Source: Luscinia megarhynchos (taxonomy: Eukaryota; Chordata; Aves; Passeriformes; Turdidae). Taken from it: a stretch of DNA of 64,000 nt. A program made the translations under genes and the position numbers. The notes beneath the pieces are model-generated. The model searched no databases. It was given only the letters and a program-made list of their open reading frames with translations, and was not told the origin of the DNA. The stretch covers positions 34,885,406-34,949,405 of the forward strand of contig JAPFBE010000002.1 in assembly GCA_034336665.1 (NCBI GenBank), in the 5' to 3' direction. Below are positions 1 through 13,200 of this stretch, in pieces (position 1 is the first letter of the stretch; each line of letters opens with the position of its first letter).

Positions 1-425
1 TTCTCTTTTTAAAATAAAAAGTAAGTTCTTGTGCTTACAAAGATTCAGAATAAGGATATCAGAAAAATCTTTATTACTGTAAAACCCTTTATCTATTCCA
101 GATATATAGTGAAAGCAATGTAGTTTAAACTTCCTTAAACTAAGCCATCAAGTTTGCTCAAAAATCTTCACTGGACCAATGCTGGGAAGATAACAATGAT
201 CATCTAAAGGGATTACCTTTTTAAAAAAATAAAAAAGTCAGCTTCGGGCTAATTATCTTGATGTGTGAGTCAGGAGAAAAAGACCTCCTGTGTTCTATAT
301 GGCTTTTTTTTTTTTTTTTTCATAAATAGGAGATCTAGAACAAAGAGAAAACCAGGTGAGACTGTCGTGTAGAATTCATGATATCAAATATTTTCTATTC
401 TGATCCATTCAACCCCATGCCTGCA
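1..425. other. Unique AT-rich sequence with a poly-T run
   Basis: No gene or recognisable repeat is seen. A run of 17 T lies at 304-320. The right edge passes into the CR1 fragment. Confidence 0.6.
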
Positions 426-681
426 TTGGTACTGGGAGTTGCCTTGACACAGGTGTGGCACCTTGCACTTGGTCCTGTTAAGCCACATGAAATTGCCTTT
501 GAACTCACTTCTTGATTTTGTCCAGGTCCCTCTGGATGGCATCCCATCACTTAGGTGTGTGGCCCACTCAGCTTGGAGTCATTTGCCAAATTGCTAAGTA
601 TGCCATTATCTTTGATCCCATTATCTTTGTCATTGATGAAGACATTAAATGGTACTTTGTCACAGTACTGATCTTTTAAGC
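426..681 (-). mobile_element. CR1 LINE fragment, ORF2 reverse-transcriptase region (decayed)
   Basis: Read on the minus strand this is a piece of CR1 ORF2, the reverse transcriptase of the dominant avian LINE. Bases 578-589 encode LAND, followed by SK, where active CR1 copies carry the catalytic-site motif FADD followed by TK. Downstream in the element, 522-546 encodes the conserved DAIQRDLDK stretch, but in a different frame. A stop codon and a frameshift therefore separate the two motifs. The segment continues to about 426, through the part that in CR1 encodes the KCKVLHLG-like motif. Both ends are truncated and neither the 5' nor the 3' end of CR1 is present. The family assignment rests on recognising these motifs. 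Both the F to L and the first D to N changes, plus the frameshift, make it a dead fossil. Confidence 0.85.
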
Positions 682-2955
682 TTATAGAAAAAAAAATTTG
701 AGTTCTTAGGAGAAAAATAGATGATTGTAAATAGGACTTGTCTCAAATGAACCATATTATGTAATAGACCTAAATTACTCTGACACCTCTTTCCACCTAT
801 TCCCTACACTCAAAAAAGGAAATCAAAGCAGCTGTCTGGACTGCATGGCCCAATTAGAAAAATATCTGAAGATTATGCATCTTTTGTTTTTAATAAAAGA
901 TCATTTTATTATATGAAAAGCCAGGGTGACCATTTGTCTCCATAAAAGTTGGAGTCTGTCGCTTAAATATCTTCTAGGTTTTGTATTTCATACTTTGATC
1001 AAGTCTCTTGCACAGCTCGTTTAAAGAATGGTGTTCAGTAGTGACATTGATTCAGACATCATCCTTCACCTTCACTCTTTACTGCTGGTATTAAAAACAT
1101 AGGAGAAAAGATTTTGAAAAGAAAAGAAAAATAAAAGGAAGCTTGGAGAACATACATAGGGGACAGAATAGTTCAAGAATTCAATAGGGTCTTTTGGAGG
1201 CATAATACAATGTTCTCAGAAATAATTTGAGAATCCTGCAGTTTACCTTGTGTACAAAGTGCTTACAAATGTAGTCAGTCTGCAGTGAGGTTGCCTGCAC
1301 ATTCCAGTTGTTCAGGGCTGGCCATTAATCCTCTGAGGGAGGGCATGGCACGAACAGCTGTGTTATATTTGTGCAGTGCCCCGGGGCCCACACTGATGAA
1401 TGATCTGTGTTTGTGCTACAGCACAGAAAAAACCTGCATTGCTGGCTAATCCCACACCCCACATAGAGAAAAATAATGAGTATAATGCTGTGAGTAATAA
1501 AATAATATTCCATTCTCTGTGTTCTCTTTGAACCTTGGCATGTTTGTGGTACTCATTATCACTGAGAACCAGGGCTAGTAAGTGTCAGAGATGTTCCAGT
1601 TTCAAAGGAAGCAAAGCTGTTTCTGTGGTACACACTAGCTAGGCCTTTGCTCCCCCATTCTTTTCTTTTCATAAGGAGGGATGTTTTAGCTCAATGATGC
1701 CTTTCAGCTCTGATTTCTCTAGCAGCAGTCATAAAGGTTTCAAAATATAAAAGTGGTTCTCTAGCATGGTTCATTGGCAACACTGAAGTACACCCTCCCT
1801 GAAAAGATTTTGTTCCATGCTTTCAGTGATTGCTCATTTATGGTCAAGAACACATTGTATAGCAGGACAGGAAGAAATCTTTCTGATTGAATGAGCTTGT
1901 GAATGCTAAAAGTTAGCAAGGTCTGAACTGAAAAATCCTTATGACATTCTGTGGAATTAATTTTAAGATACAAAAATTCATCTGTCTCTAGTGTGAATTG
2001 AGTGACTGAAAATTGAGATCATGAAAAGTTAGTGCTTTAAATAGAACTTTCTTTCTTGTTTGTACAGACAGGAACTACCTGCTATATATGTCTCAGACTG
2101 AATAAAAGTGTCTTGCAGGAGATGGTTTGTCTCTTTGTTTTCCTGCACTATGAATAACAGGCTGAACAAATACAGACTTGTTTTTCCTCCAAGACCATGG
2201 ACTGAGGAAAAGAAAAACCCCAAATCCTTCATGATTTTTTGATTTGCATGCAGTCTTTAGATCTACATGCAGCTCCCCTAAATTATGACAAACATGTCTG
2301 GAATCAAGTTCATGCCTCCCCCACTCTCTCATTCTTGTTTTAAAGTATTATCCTAATAAAGTAAACACAAATTCTTTCTAGAGTGTTAAACAATTCAGAA
2401 TTATTTTGCTCCCAGAAGTGAGAAATCACTCTGACTTTTGAGTGCTAAATGCTTTACATTATTTGTCCACAGTGAGGACTTTTTCCCCTATATGATGTAG
2501 TAAGGAGAATAAGAAATTGCAAACCAATTCTGTGTAATGTACAGTGTGTGTTCATATTATTTATGGTGTTGTAAGTGAAAATTTATAATAGAAATGTTAT
2601 TCAGGAGGTCTATTTTATACAGAAGTAGTTCTGGGTTGCTATTTCTGTCAATTTTCTTGGCTGTGTAAGATTAAATAAAGAAAAAGTGCACAGTGGAGTC
2701 CTCAGAGAATTCATTAAGGTTTTTTAATCTTTTTATTTTATCTTAAAACCAATATTCAGAATCTGTAATTCTCACTGTTTCTTATTGCTTCTTCCTCAAA
2801 CAAATAAGTTCAATGATGCATAGGAGAGTACCTTTCTGAACTCAGTAGAGAATAATTGGGTAAAAATCACAGAATGTTACTTGGAAGTTGTTTTTTTTCC
2901 TTTCAACTTACTCGTCTCTGAATGCTTCATGAAATTACTTCACCTATAAAAACAG
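682..2955. other. AT-rich intergenic sequence, nothing recognised
   Basis: Open frames here are short (80 codons or fewer), unsupported by splice context, and lack recognisable domains. No interspersed repeat was identified by eye. Confidence 0.5.
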
Positions 2956-3358
2956 ACTGAGAGTACTGGGGCTGTTTGGCATTGAGGAGGTTCTGGGGAG
3001 ACCTTAGAGCACCTTCCAGTACCTAAAGAAGAGATATACAAAAAGTAGAGAGGGACTTTTTACAAGGTCATGTACTGATAGGATAAGTGATGAAGGCTTT
3101 GAACCGACAGGGGGTAGATTTATGTTAGATATCATGAGGAAAATTTTTACTGTGAGGGTGGTGAAGCACTCAGACAGGTTTCCCAGAGGAACTGAATGCC
3201 ACATTCCTGGAAGTCTTTAAGACCAGGCTGGATGGGGCCCTGTGCCACCAACCTGGTCTAGTGGAAGATATCCCTGCCCATGGAAGAGGGGTTTGAATGA
3301 AATGATCTTTAATGTCCCTTCCAATACTAGACATTCAATGATCCTTTGATTCTATGAA
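2956..3358 (+). mobile_element. CR1 LINE 3' end (ORF2 C-terminus and 3' UTR)
   Basis: This 5'-truncated CR1 copy lies on the plus strand. The left part matches the ORF2 C-terminal region (a GLF-type motif after about 2970). Around 3143-3190 it still reads FTVRVVKHSDRFPR, where CR1 has FTVRVVRHWNRLPR. After a frameshift it reads LEVFKTRLDGAL (about 3208-3243). The right end contains the conserved CR1 terminus (gatctttaatgtcccttcca at 3304-3323) and finishes in the short tandem tail around 3350 (ttgattctatga). CR1 insertions are characteristically 5'-truncated and normally lack target-site duplications; none is visible here. Several indels show that it is old. Confidence 0.92.
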
Positions 3359-5642
3359 TTGTTCTTATCCTACTATTGACATTCCACATTCAAATAATGG
3401 TCAAACCAGGACAAGAGAAGTCAAAAAGATAATATTTTAAAACATAGTTGCCTGAAATTATGAGGCTCAACTATGTTCATTTATGTGCAACAACAAATGC
3501 AAGTGATTTTGTAAGCTAGCTGTCTGTGATCTATTACTGTGTTTTGTGTTGGTTTGTTTTTTTCTGCAAGGAAGAAACACCAATACGGATATAATGTACA
3601 TAGAATATTGTAGTACTACTTTTTTTTAATATTTTATAAAAATAAAATTAGAATGTCCTCAAATTTTCTACTATGCTGGTAAATGCCTTTCTTTTGTAGT
3701 CATCTCACCATTAACTGAAGTATAAGGTATTTTCCTGAAATTTCTTAGCGTTCCTCAAACTAGATGTCTGGGACCAAAAAGAGAATTCAGGCACAGATCC
3801 ATCTCAATCATGTTGTCAAGAGTACAGATTTTAATCAGTTAGGGTATAATATGTGCTGATATTCAAAAGTATGTGGAACAAGTTACCTGGAGACATTTTG
3901 GAGCCTTATGCTTAGTAATATTTATAGCACAACTTAATATGTTCCTGGGCAATCTGCTGTAGCTGACCTTGAGCAGAGGGGTCAGATTAGACTTCACAAC
4001 TTCGTTTATTCAGCAATATAAGTAATAGTATTGTAAATTATCCTGGTGAACCCTGCATGAAAAAAAATTAACAGAGTAACATACTCAAACACATTATTTT
4101 ATTGAATAACTATAGGCTCTTACACTTAAAAAAAAAAGAGCAATATATTCCTACCCTGTCCTTGACAGAACCTGAAAGATTATTTCTAATGGTAAAAAAA
4201 ATTGCCACAAAAATGTATTTTCTTGCTCCCATATAGTCTTGACAAGAATTGGATTGGGACTACATAAGACTTCATGTTTAATATTAAGTTTTCCTTCCTC
4301 CATCTTTCCATCATGGAGGGTGTCATGTCCCATGGGCTTGAGATATGTAAATTCATAGCTCTCCTGTAAATAAAAAAAAAGTCAAATCCCCAAAAACACA
4401 AAGTCAGCAAACTCCCCCCTAAAAATCCCAAACCATTTCTTTACTTTTTTTAACCTCTTTGCTAAGTGGGATAAAAAAAAAGTCACCATTTCACCTTTAT
4501 TGATAAATTATTTGCATGGCTTTGTTATTTTTAATTATCCAACCCCACAAATATGTGACAATTGCGACAGATAATTCTATAATCAAACTCCACTGATTTG
4601 ACAGAAGAAAACTATGAGTAATTTTCCAGCCAATTGCAAAAAATAAATTTCATCTAATTTTGCTTTTAATATTACCTACAAAATCCCCTATCAGTAGAGA
4701 TTTCACTGAAAGACACATATCCTGATCGACTGCAGAAGTTCTGTAGAGGAAATGGTCAGTGCTCTCTGACCTTGTCTGTGTCAAATACTGAAACAAATGT
4801 ACATTAGTAATAATAACTGTCTATTTGTTTCACCTTGCCAAAAGTCACTTGAATTATTACTCTCATCCTCAAAGTAGAGAATTTTAACTTTGTGTTTCCT
4901 AGGGGAAAAAGAATGATCTATTCTTTGTTCGGCCTCCACAAATAGAAGCATGGCATTTGTCTTTTCATTGGTAACATTAAGGCTGTCTGATCTGAGTGAT
5001 AAAAAGCAGAGATTATCTATTTCTGTCTGTCATTTTTGGCAAACTTGTGAACTTTTCATAAAAACAGAAAGATAAATCACAGCAGCTATTATTGTCTTTG
5101 TCTTAATCTTTCTAATGGATCAGTGTAATTTTTGGTTTCCACTAGTAGGTCAGGGAGGTCATCACTGTAGGAGAACAGCCTTGTCTACTTACTGAATGCT
5201 AAATAGTGGTCTCTCACACAAATCCAGATAAAGACTTTGCACAGGGGATTAAGCGACTGGCAAAGCAGAGGAGTCCTGTGGATCTGCTCAGCTGCTGCTA
5301 ACAGACTTCTCTGACATTTAGCAGTCCTCCAAGGTGGGGGCTGGAGCCACACAGCTTAGGACAGCATTCCTGATCATAATTCTCAAAGTATTCAGTGTGA
5401 ATTTACAAATGATTAATTACAAAACTGACATGCAAACACAAACATTAAAACGTCTCACCATCATATTGTCCATAGTTTATGATCAAGATAGACAGGAGAA
5501 CTGCAATTATACTTGTGCATAAAGTTAAAAATGTCACTGCAGACAAAACCAGATATTAAAATAGAGGATTATTATATCCATTATTTCAAAATTATTTATG
5601 TAATCTGTCAGTGTTTTCTTCTTCCTTTTGAGGGAGAAGAAT
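3359..5642. other. AT-rich intergenic sequence, nothing recognised
   Basis: Only short unsupported frames are present. Several A-runs (for example 4128-4137 and 4371-4380) occur without tandem structure or flanking duplications that would mark a retrocopy. Confidence 0.5.
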
Positions 5643-5854
5643 GGAGAGGAGAGGAGAGGAGAGGAGAGGAGAGGAGAGAGGAGAGAGGAGAGGAGAGGAG
5701 AGGAGAGGAGAGGAGAGGAGAGGAGAGGAGAGGAGAGGGAGAGGAGAGGAGAGGAGAGGAGAGGAGGAGAGGAGAGGAGAGGAGAGGAGAGAGAGGAGAG
5801 GAGAGGAGAGGAGAGGAGAGGAGAGGAGAGGAGAGGAGAGGAGAGGAGAGGAGA
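5643..5854. repeat. GGAGA pentanucleotide microsatellite, 212-base pure purine tract
   Basis: The plus strand contains no pyrimidine from 5643 to 5854. The unit is GGAGA (equivalently GAGGA), with phase interruptions near 5676-5692, 5738-5742, 5764-5767 and 5789-5793 caused by gain or loss of one or a few bases. Long open frames on both strands across this array are artefacts of the repeat. Mirror-symmetric purine tracts can adopt triplex (H-DNA) structures; that is a family property and was not observed here. Confidence 0.98.
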
Positions 5855-8800
5855 CATTTCTTCAGGAAAAGGTAGAAATCTATGTGGTAGAACAATGAGC
5901 CATTACAAAAATGACAAAGGCAGAAAAAGAAAAAAAAAAAAGGAAAAATATTGATACTTATTGAAAAAAGGGGGAAAATAGATCTTTCCTGTCCTTAATG
6001 GTCGAACTGCTATTCCTAGTATATAAATTATTAGGTTAATACTCATTGCTAAATCAAAATATGTTCCCAGTATTAATGATCAAAGAAAGGTTCAAACTGT
6101 TCAAGACCCTCAAAAACTTCCAGGAGCTTTTTGTTTAGGCAGGCAGAATAAAGTACATGACTAGATTATCTTTCCTCACAAAAATATATAGATTTTGTCA
6201 AAAAGGCATGGAAAATAGAGAAGTAAAAGAAAAAAAAAACAGAGGGAGAAATTGTGGAATATTTATGAAGACAGATATAAAGAAAAATAGATTACTTTGA
6301 ATAACAAGAAAAGAAACAAAATACAAAAATAAAATGCTGCCACATTGTAAATAACTGGTCTGACCAGCTGTCTTTAATTCTGTCACTTCTATCCATCTTT
6401 TTTTGCTTTTATTCTTTTCTTCCCATCCCCTCCCCTGAGTATCTCAGCTTTTTTTTCTCCCTTTCACTTGCTCTGCATATCTTGAAGAACAAAATCATGC
6501 TCCAAGCCCCTTTCTTTGCATTTCCTCATAAAAGCAAATCTACCACCCTCTTCATTCCATACGCATGTCATTCTGTCTAAGCAAAATCTCTCTCTGATGG
6601 ATTTAACCTAAGAAATTATAAACATCAGATGGAGAGATAGGAAGCTATTTTAGCCTGACCTTTCAGACCAAATTTGATCACACTACAGCCTGATTGAATA
6701 GGTTTTAATCAGCTTCGTCAGTATTGAAATTTAAGTTCTTGTGTAATTGAATATCATTTCAGCTGATTTAACAACAAAAAAGAATATGCTCATATAGACA
6801 ACAAATGCTCTTTCAAAAATTCTTTGCAAGTCCAAAGAAATTTAAACAGAAAAAGCCAACATTGTAGGTTTTTATAATTTTAAGCAGGAAAGTTTAATTT
6901 TCTGTTCATCTGAAAATATTTATTACATACATACTTACTGTCATCTTAAGGAAAAGTTAAACTTCAGAGTACTTAGATCTCAGCTTTCAAACATACAGCT
7001 ACACTTTTCCACAATTGCCAAAAGAGTGGACATTATTTATATTATTACTAGATCTAGATCTTCCTCTAGAGGAAGGAATACAAAACAAACTTACAGATTG
7101 GTCATCAAAATGGATTCTAAAAGTATAAAAATAGTTCTTCAGGCATAATTGCAACAAAAGCCCAAAACAACTGCCACTTATCTCAAGGGTCCAATACCAT
7201 TAGGATGGTTTTTCCCTGAGATTCTTATGGTGTTTCCAGACTACGTTTCCTTCATTGTGCAATGCACATACATTCAATAAAAACTTTGTTCAAGTTTTCT
7301 ATGCAGGTAGGATTTCATGTCAAGAATCAAAAAGAAGTCTTTAAGGTCTGAAGCCATGGAAATTATAATACTGGAAATATATTCAAGGGCTAAAAGAGAT
7401 TTCCATTCCCTAGAGTAGAATAACAATGTAAACCTCTTATTTAATACATACTCAGAGACATCCTCCATGTAAGTCAAATATGTTGCCTTATCTACATGTT
7501 TATATTCTAGTATACATTTTGTACTTCAGGAAAGTTCAGATCAGTCCATTCCCTTGACACTGATTATAACAACATCTTATTCTCACTTACTCTCATAAAT
7601 TAATTAGATTTTTTTTTCCTTTTGAGACAATCAGCTTGGAGGATCATTTTACCATGAAAAGGCCTGGAAAAATGAGCTAACTTTTTTCCATATTTTGTTA
7701 TTCTGTAGTATATTTTTCAAGGCACCGTCAGCTTTATTTCAAAAAAATTGCAAAAAAAGAAAACAATTCCACTGCTTGATTTAGCAATTTTGTCTTTTGC
7801 TGAAGTTTCTTAATTAAAAAGACTTAACATCAGCAACTGATTTTCCTTAGAAACTCACTACCAAGGAAAAAAGTATTCCAAGATAATTGCTAAATAGCTT
7901 GGGAGAAGGATGCAATTTTTTTTCTCCAATTAAACCAAGTTCATCCAGAAAATTTATGTTTCTTCTTATATTTATTGATCCTGTGTAACCTCATCCATGC
8001 AATATTTAAAATTTCTCTTTGAGGTATAATTATTAAATCCTGCCTTTTAGAATACAAAACTGAAAAGTCAACAATGAGGTAGGCAACAAGAGAAAGTTTC
8101 CCTACCTCATTGCAGTATGTCTAATGGTTTACCCTTCTTGTTTCTGGATGCTGCCCATTTGGCAAAGATCTCACAGAGTTTTTTGCCTGTTCTGAAGAAT
8201 AAAATTGGTCTTTGGTGCCATTGGTCAAAGCTTGCTAGATAAGATAAAAGACTGAAATGGACATGATAATTATCAAGGCTTAATTCCTGCAATTGCAGGC
8301 TAGCCTCTTCAGCCCAGGGATTCTAAGTCAGCAACAGTGTGATGCTTTCAGCTATGTAGTGGCAGCAATTCTTGTATATTTCTTTCTCCTTGTGAAGTTT
8401 TAGAGCCCTTATATCTAGTTTTGTAGATTTGGATATTTCAGCTGGAGGCAGGATAGTGACCAAACATGGATATGAAAACTGAAGAAAACTTGGATATGAA
8501 AACTGAAAAGAACTAGCAGGATGTCCTTGTACCTTTGTATCTAAAGTAGTGAGCAAGTGCATGTAAGCCTTGCACTCTTCAATGCAGTGAACATCACTTC
8601 AAAGCCTAGTGACCCTAAAGGACAGACAGGTTGAGGACTGAATAATCCACTGATGTGCCCCTTTGCACTGGTCAGCAGGGTAATGTTTCTCCTCCTTTGT
8701 TATCGACATACATGCTGCCCATCTTCACCTATTTCTGCCAGTAGGTCAAGAAGTTTGCTGTAGTTCTTTGTGCATCACTGAGGATGAATCTCCCATCTAA

Positions 8801-9769
8801 GAAAATGTAGTATCCACTAAAACAAAGTCTGAAGTTGATATTTGTTTTCCTAAGCTGTTTCCCAGCATAGACACAGAAGGTAGGATGGTATCATGTGCCA
8901 AATTTTTTCTTTTCTGTTAGAAAAGTGGGGGTTCAGGCCAGAGCTAGGAGCAGAAAGAGCAGGGAAAAGCTTTTCTACCATGTTCATGGATCATTGCATA
9001 ACCATCAGAAAATTCATGTCATCATCATAATAATCGTCATGAAACACAATGCCTAAAATGTAACCATGGTATAATTGGATTTTTAAATTAATACTGATTG
9101 AGGCCTAGTCAAAGTAGTAGAAATTGTGTTGTTAGTGGCTTTCCTTGGTCATCTTACATCCCTGTAATTTTACATTAGTCAAAAAGAAGAGGACTGGACA
9201 TTTTTTAATAATATGAAGTACCCAATTTTGTACCGCTGCAAGAAAAGAAAATCTTTGTTTTCATGTGCAAGGAAGCAAAATGAGGTAATTTGTATTAAAC
9301 CAGATTCAACTCACCTAATCTTTACACATGTAAGCAACTTGTGACCTCTATCTTTTCAGTGGACTTGAGTATATTTGTGTCAAAGAAAACCTTGGTATGC
9401 ACATAAATTCCAAAGTATCTACATTTTTCCTTGTCCTGTTCGCCCTGATTTTTAAAGCTGAAATGCTTTTGTGTTACAACCTGCCCCTGAAGGCAAGGGC
9501 AACTGAGCTTCTTAATAGATCAGATTAGATAGAGCAGATTAGAGTGATATGATGCTGAATGACCAGTGCCTTTACATAAATATGCATATATATATATATG
9601 TAGAGTCTATTTTAGAACAATATGGTTGCAAAGAAAATGAGGTGTATAGCCCTTTTTGTTATTATCTATAGAAACATAAAAACAAAAAAATAACACTTAA
9701 GAAAATATATAAGTAAGAGAAAGAGAGAGAAAGAGGAGAGATAAGACTAGAAGGATAGAAAAGAGGAAA
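5855..9769. other. AT-rich intergenic sequence with a short GA-rich tract
   Basis: No gene is supported. A palindromic agatctagatct sits near 7051-7062, a short TA run lies near 9586-9599, and a GA-rich stretch (gagaaagagagagaaagagg type) lies at about 9717-9745, just upstream of the LTR-like block. Confidence 0.5.
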
Positions 9770-10200
9770 GATATCACCACCTGCGGGCCCAAAGACAAGA
9801 CTTGATTGTTGCAATTTCAATGTCGGTTCAATTGATGGTTGAAGACTTCATACATTAGGGAGAAGCCCATGAAACACAAAGTTCTGTGGGTTAATAAATG
9901 CTCATGCTCAGTTGGGAATACCTGAAGGGAGGAGTGTAAGAGTCTGTTACAACAGTGTGGATCATGCCCAGTCCTCTGGTGGAAGGGCCCAGACATGGGT
10001 GTATAATCAGGGGTCTTTGGTGTGATGGTTTATGACCCCTTGTAAGATATGACCCCTTGTAAGATATGACCACTGCCTAGTCTGAGCCAGTCATGCCCCA
10101 TCAGAAGGGATGAACACCTTCAGGCCTAAGTATGAATGTCCTGATGTTTCCCCTGGCGTGTAAAGGGAGATTTACAGGGAGCTAATTTTTTAAGAGAGAA
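9770..10200. mobile_element. Possible decayed LTR-like block
   Basis: This segment is richer in GC and in ordered sequence than its flanks. It contains strings such as cacctgcgggcccaaagaca (9779-9798) and atcatgcccagtcctctggt (9961-9980) that resemble avian LTR material. There is no clear TG...CA boundary, primer-binding site or target duplication, and no coding remnant. It could instead be unique sequence with a chance local composition. The boundaries are approximate. Confidence 0.3.
10031..10070. repeat. 17-base direct tandem duplication
   Basis: The 17-mer tatgaccccttgtaaga occurs at 10031-10047 and again at 10048-10064 with no mismatch, followed by the start of a third copy (tatgac, 10065-10070). 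It lies inside the LTR-like block and looks like a recent slippage or tandem duplication. Confidence 0.95.
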
Positions 10201-13200
10201 CACTGACTTAATGAAAAAACACTATCCCATTTTGCAGGATCTGCATCTTATCTTTCTCTTTCCTAATCTGGCTCAAAACTCAGCTTGCAGCTTCAGCAGT
10301 GAGCACACTCCCCTCTGCACCTGGACGCTTTCCTTGCACATCATCAGCAAAGCTCCCTCTTGGTTTGAAAATGGCCAATTGTTTGAGACATTAACCATCA
10401 ATATTTCAGTCTATCATGTTGTCTTTGCACCATATGAGCAAATATGTAATTGAAAACCAGATAGCGATTTCAGTCCCAATTTCATAGTTCAACATTTTTG
10501 TGAAAACTCAGAATTAAAATCAGAATTACAATGGGTTCCTAAAATAGTGCATCAGCACTAAATTTACCAACTCTTTGTTTCCTCTTTGAAACTCTTCAAT
10601 TTTCATCTTTGACTCTATTTCTAAAAGTAACAGACAATCTTTAATTTGTAAAAATATTCTAAGTAAAGCATTTCTTCAAAAGTTTATTCAGTCTAAAAAT
10701 CTTTATACTGCAAATCACATTTAAGTTCAGACCATTATTGTTATTCAGAATTACTGCCAGATAGTTTTGTCTTTCTGGACTTCACTTATCAAGCAAAAAA
10801 TGCAGACTTCTCCTCACTCAAACAGCTTCCATGAGGTTCCATACATTTCTGCACATGATTGTTGTACTATATTCACTTGGGTTTATTTTGAACAGTAAGA
10901 TAGCTGAGAGAATATGATGCAAATGAAATACAAGGCATTGACAATCTAAGTTCCTTACATTTTTCAAAAATGAAAGTAAAAAATACAGAACAGCTGAGAG
11001 CTCTATTTATACTTAGGTAAAACTCTACAAAAATGCTGTCTTTTTCTCTGAAAATGAAAAAAATGCTTCTACTATTAATTAACTAACTAATTGCAAAGTA
11101 ATAAGAACTTGAGCAAAAGTGCAGTAACATATCAGACAGCTGCCATAAGTCAAGGAACTCGCACTCAGTGTCATATTTAAAGCTTTTTCCCAAAGATTCA
11201 ACAGGAACTAAGTTAAGAACAACACAACTGCATATAGTGGTGGTATCCAGTATTTGAATTAAAAATTCCCTGGACTGGAAATGCGACTAAGATTATTTTT
11301 TGAAATAATTTTTTAATTTTTTTTTTCACTCTGAACATGACCTAATTTTGTGGTAACAAAGAAATATCTTTTACTATACTTCTGTATAAAAGTGTATGCA
11401 ATGTGCAACATTGTCTTTCCTAAAATCAGTCACTTAACACTACTTCTGATGCATTACTTTTCATTCTGTTGGCTCAACAGTCCTAGCAGCAATTGTTACT
11501 TGTTAAAATGTGTGATATGTTTCTACAAAATGTGTCAAACTGCTTTGTAGAGATCTGTTGTATAGTACTTAATTATATTAATTCTTTATACTGTGATTTG
11601 TTGTTATACTTTGTTGTTGTATGTCTTTATACTGACATTATGTTGTTATTAGCTATCTGCTTTGGTAGTTCTGTAAGAATTCTCTTAAATATTTATGGTA
11701 TAAGAATCTCAAAGTCTTGGCTTATAGACTTACTACACTTGTCCTGTGTTTTAGTCATTTGGATTTGGATTTGAAAAAAATCCAAATTTTTTCGTCAAGA
11801 AGTTTTGAATTCTTTGTATTTCCTCTTGTTTATTCTGAATATTAACTCCAATTTATATTGCTGCTCTCAGTAAGTTCACATAAACTGATAGATGTATGAT
11901 AGAATTTTCAAGTATTTTAAATTGCATTTGCTTAATGCACATAACTAAAAACTCTATGATCATTAAAAATCTTCCAGGGTCAAAAATTTTTTGTATTAAA
12001 ACCAGGTTTTTTTCTGAATTTTTAGCAGGATTTCATTGTAATTCAGAAGTAAAACTTTCTTTTGCTGAAATGAGATTTATTAAATCTGCTTTAATATGCT
12101 GGAACTGTTTTTTCTAACTGTTTTTTCTCAAAGTTCTAATATTCCCGTTGATGCTGTTCTCTCAGCTCTGAAGGCCAAGGAGGTTTTGAAGCAGACACTG
12201 AGAAACTATTCAAGGATTTATTAAATCTATGGGTAAACAGCTGTCACAAGCTATTATCAGCTCAGTTTTATTCCAGCCCTTTGTGGCATTCAGGGAGATA
12301 TCCTTGTTTTGGGACATATTTCTTAACATAGCTAGTTGTTGGATATCTGATTCTTAAGACAGAAGGGAAGAACACAGAGAAAAGTATTTTTGTATCGTAG
12401 CAATACATTACCTTTTTGCTTGTGAATTCACAGCTGCATGTTTTCAACACCTAGTTATGCTGCCTCTATTTCTTTATTTTACTTGAAAATATCTTTTCAA
12501 GTTTATGCACACACAGTTGATTTAGATTCTGCTTAATGCAGAAATACCTTACTTGAGAGAACAAAAAATAAATTAATTAGGAGGAACTGTATGGTTGTAT
12601 GTACAATATATTAAAGTTCCTATGGACCACTGGTGGTCTAACTGCCCTATGTGGTTCATTAACTTCTGAGTAGCAAGCTGTGCAATCCACAGAGGCTGAT
12701 AAAATATCAAAATACAATTTCAAGCTGGCTTTTGCCCTTAAGTGTGCAAATAACTGGAACAAATTTAATTTTTTTAGCTGTAAAATTATTTTTGCTAACT
12801 GCACAGGGTAAGCTTTCATAACTACTAAGCGACTAGCAAGACTACTAGATATCTTAGCAAGTATTTAGCAGGTTACAAACAACTGGACCTTGAAAATACA
12901 TATGTTGGAATTTTTATAGAATGCAAATGTAATTTCATTTTTCAGATTAGTTTTGTTTAAAAAATCAATCAAAGATCAGTAATACAGAACAAATGTGCCC
13001 TTTTTTTTTATGTTTATTGTGTTCTCACAGGAGAGGACAGAAAATGTGTAGCATGCCTTGAAGATGCCTGCAGAGAGAATTGAGAACAGCAGTGAAATGG
13101 AAAATAGATGCTCAGAAACATGAATGGACTAACTTACAAATGTCTATTTTCATGATAAAAATAAAAGAAACAACACAAACAGAATTTATATTATAAAAAA

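Noticed and set aside
5513..5954. Arg/Glu-rich and Leu/Ser-rich frames over the GGAGA array
   Set aside because: Translations of a microsatellite in several frames on both strands, with no unique sequence supporting a gene.
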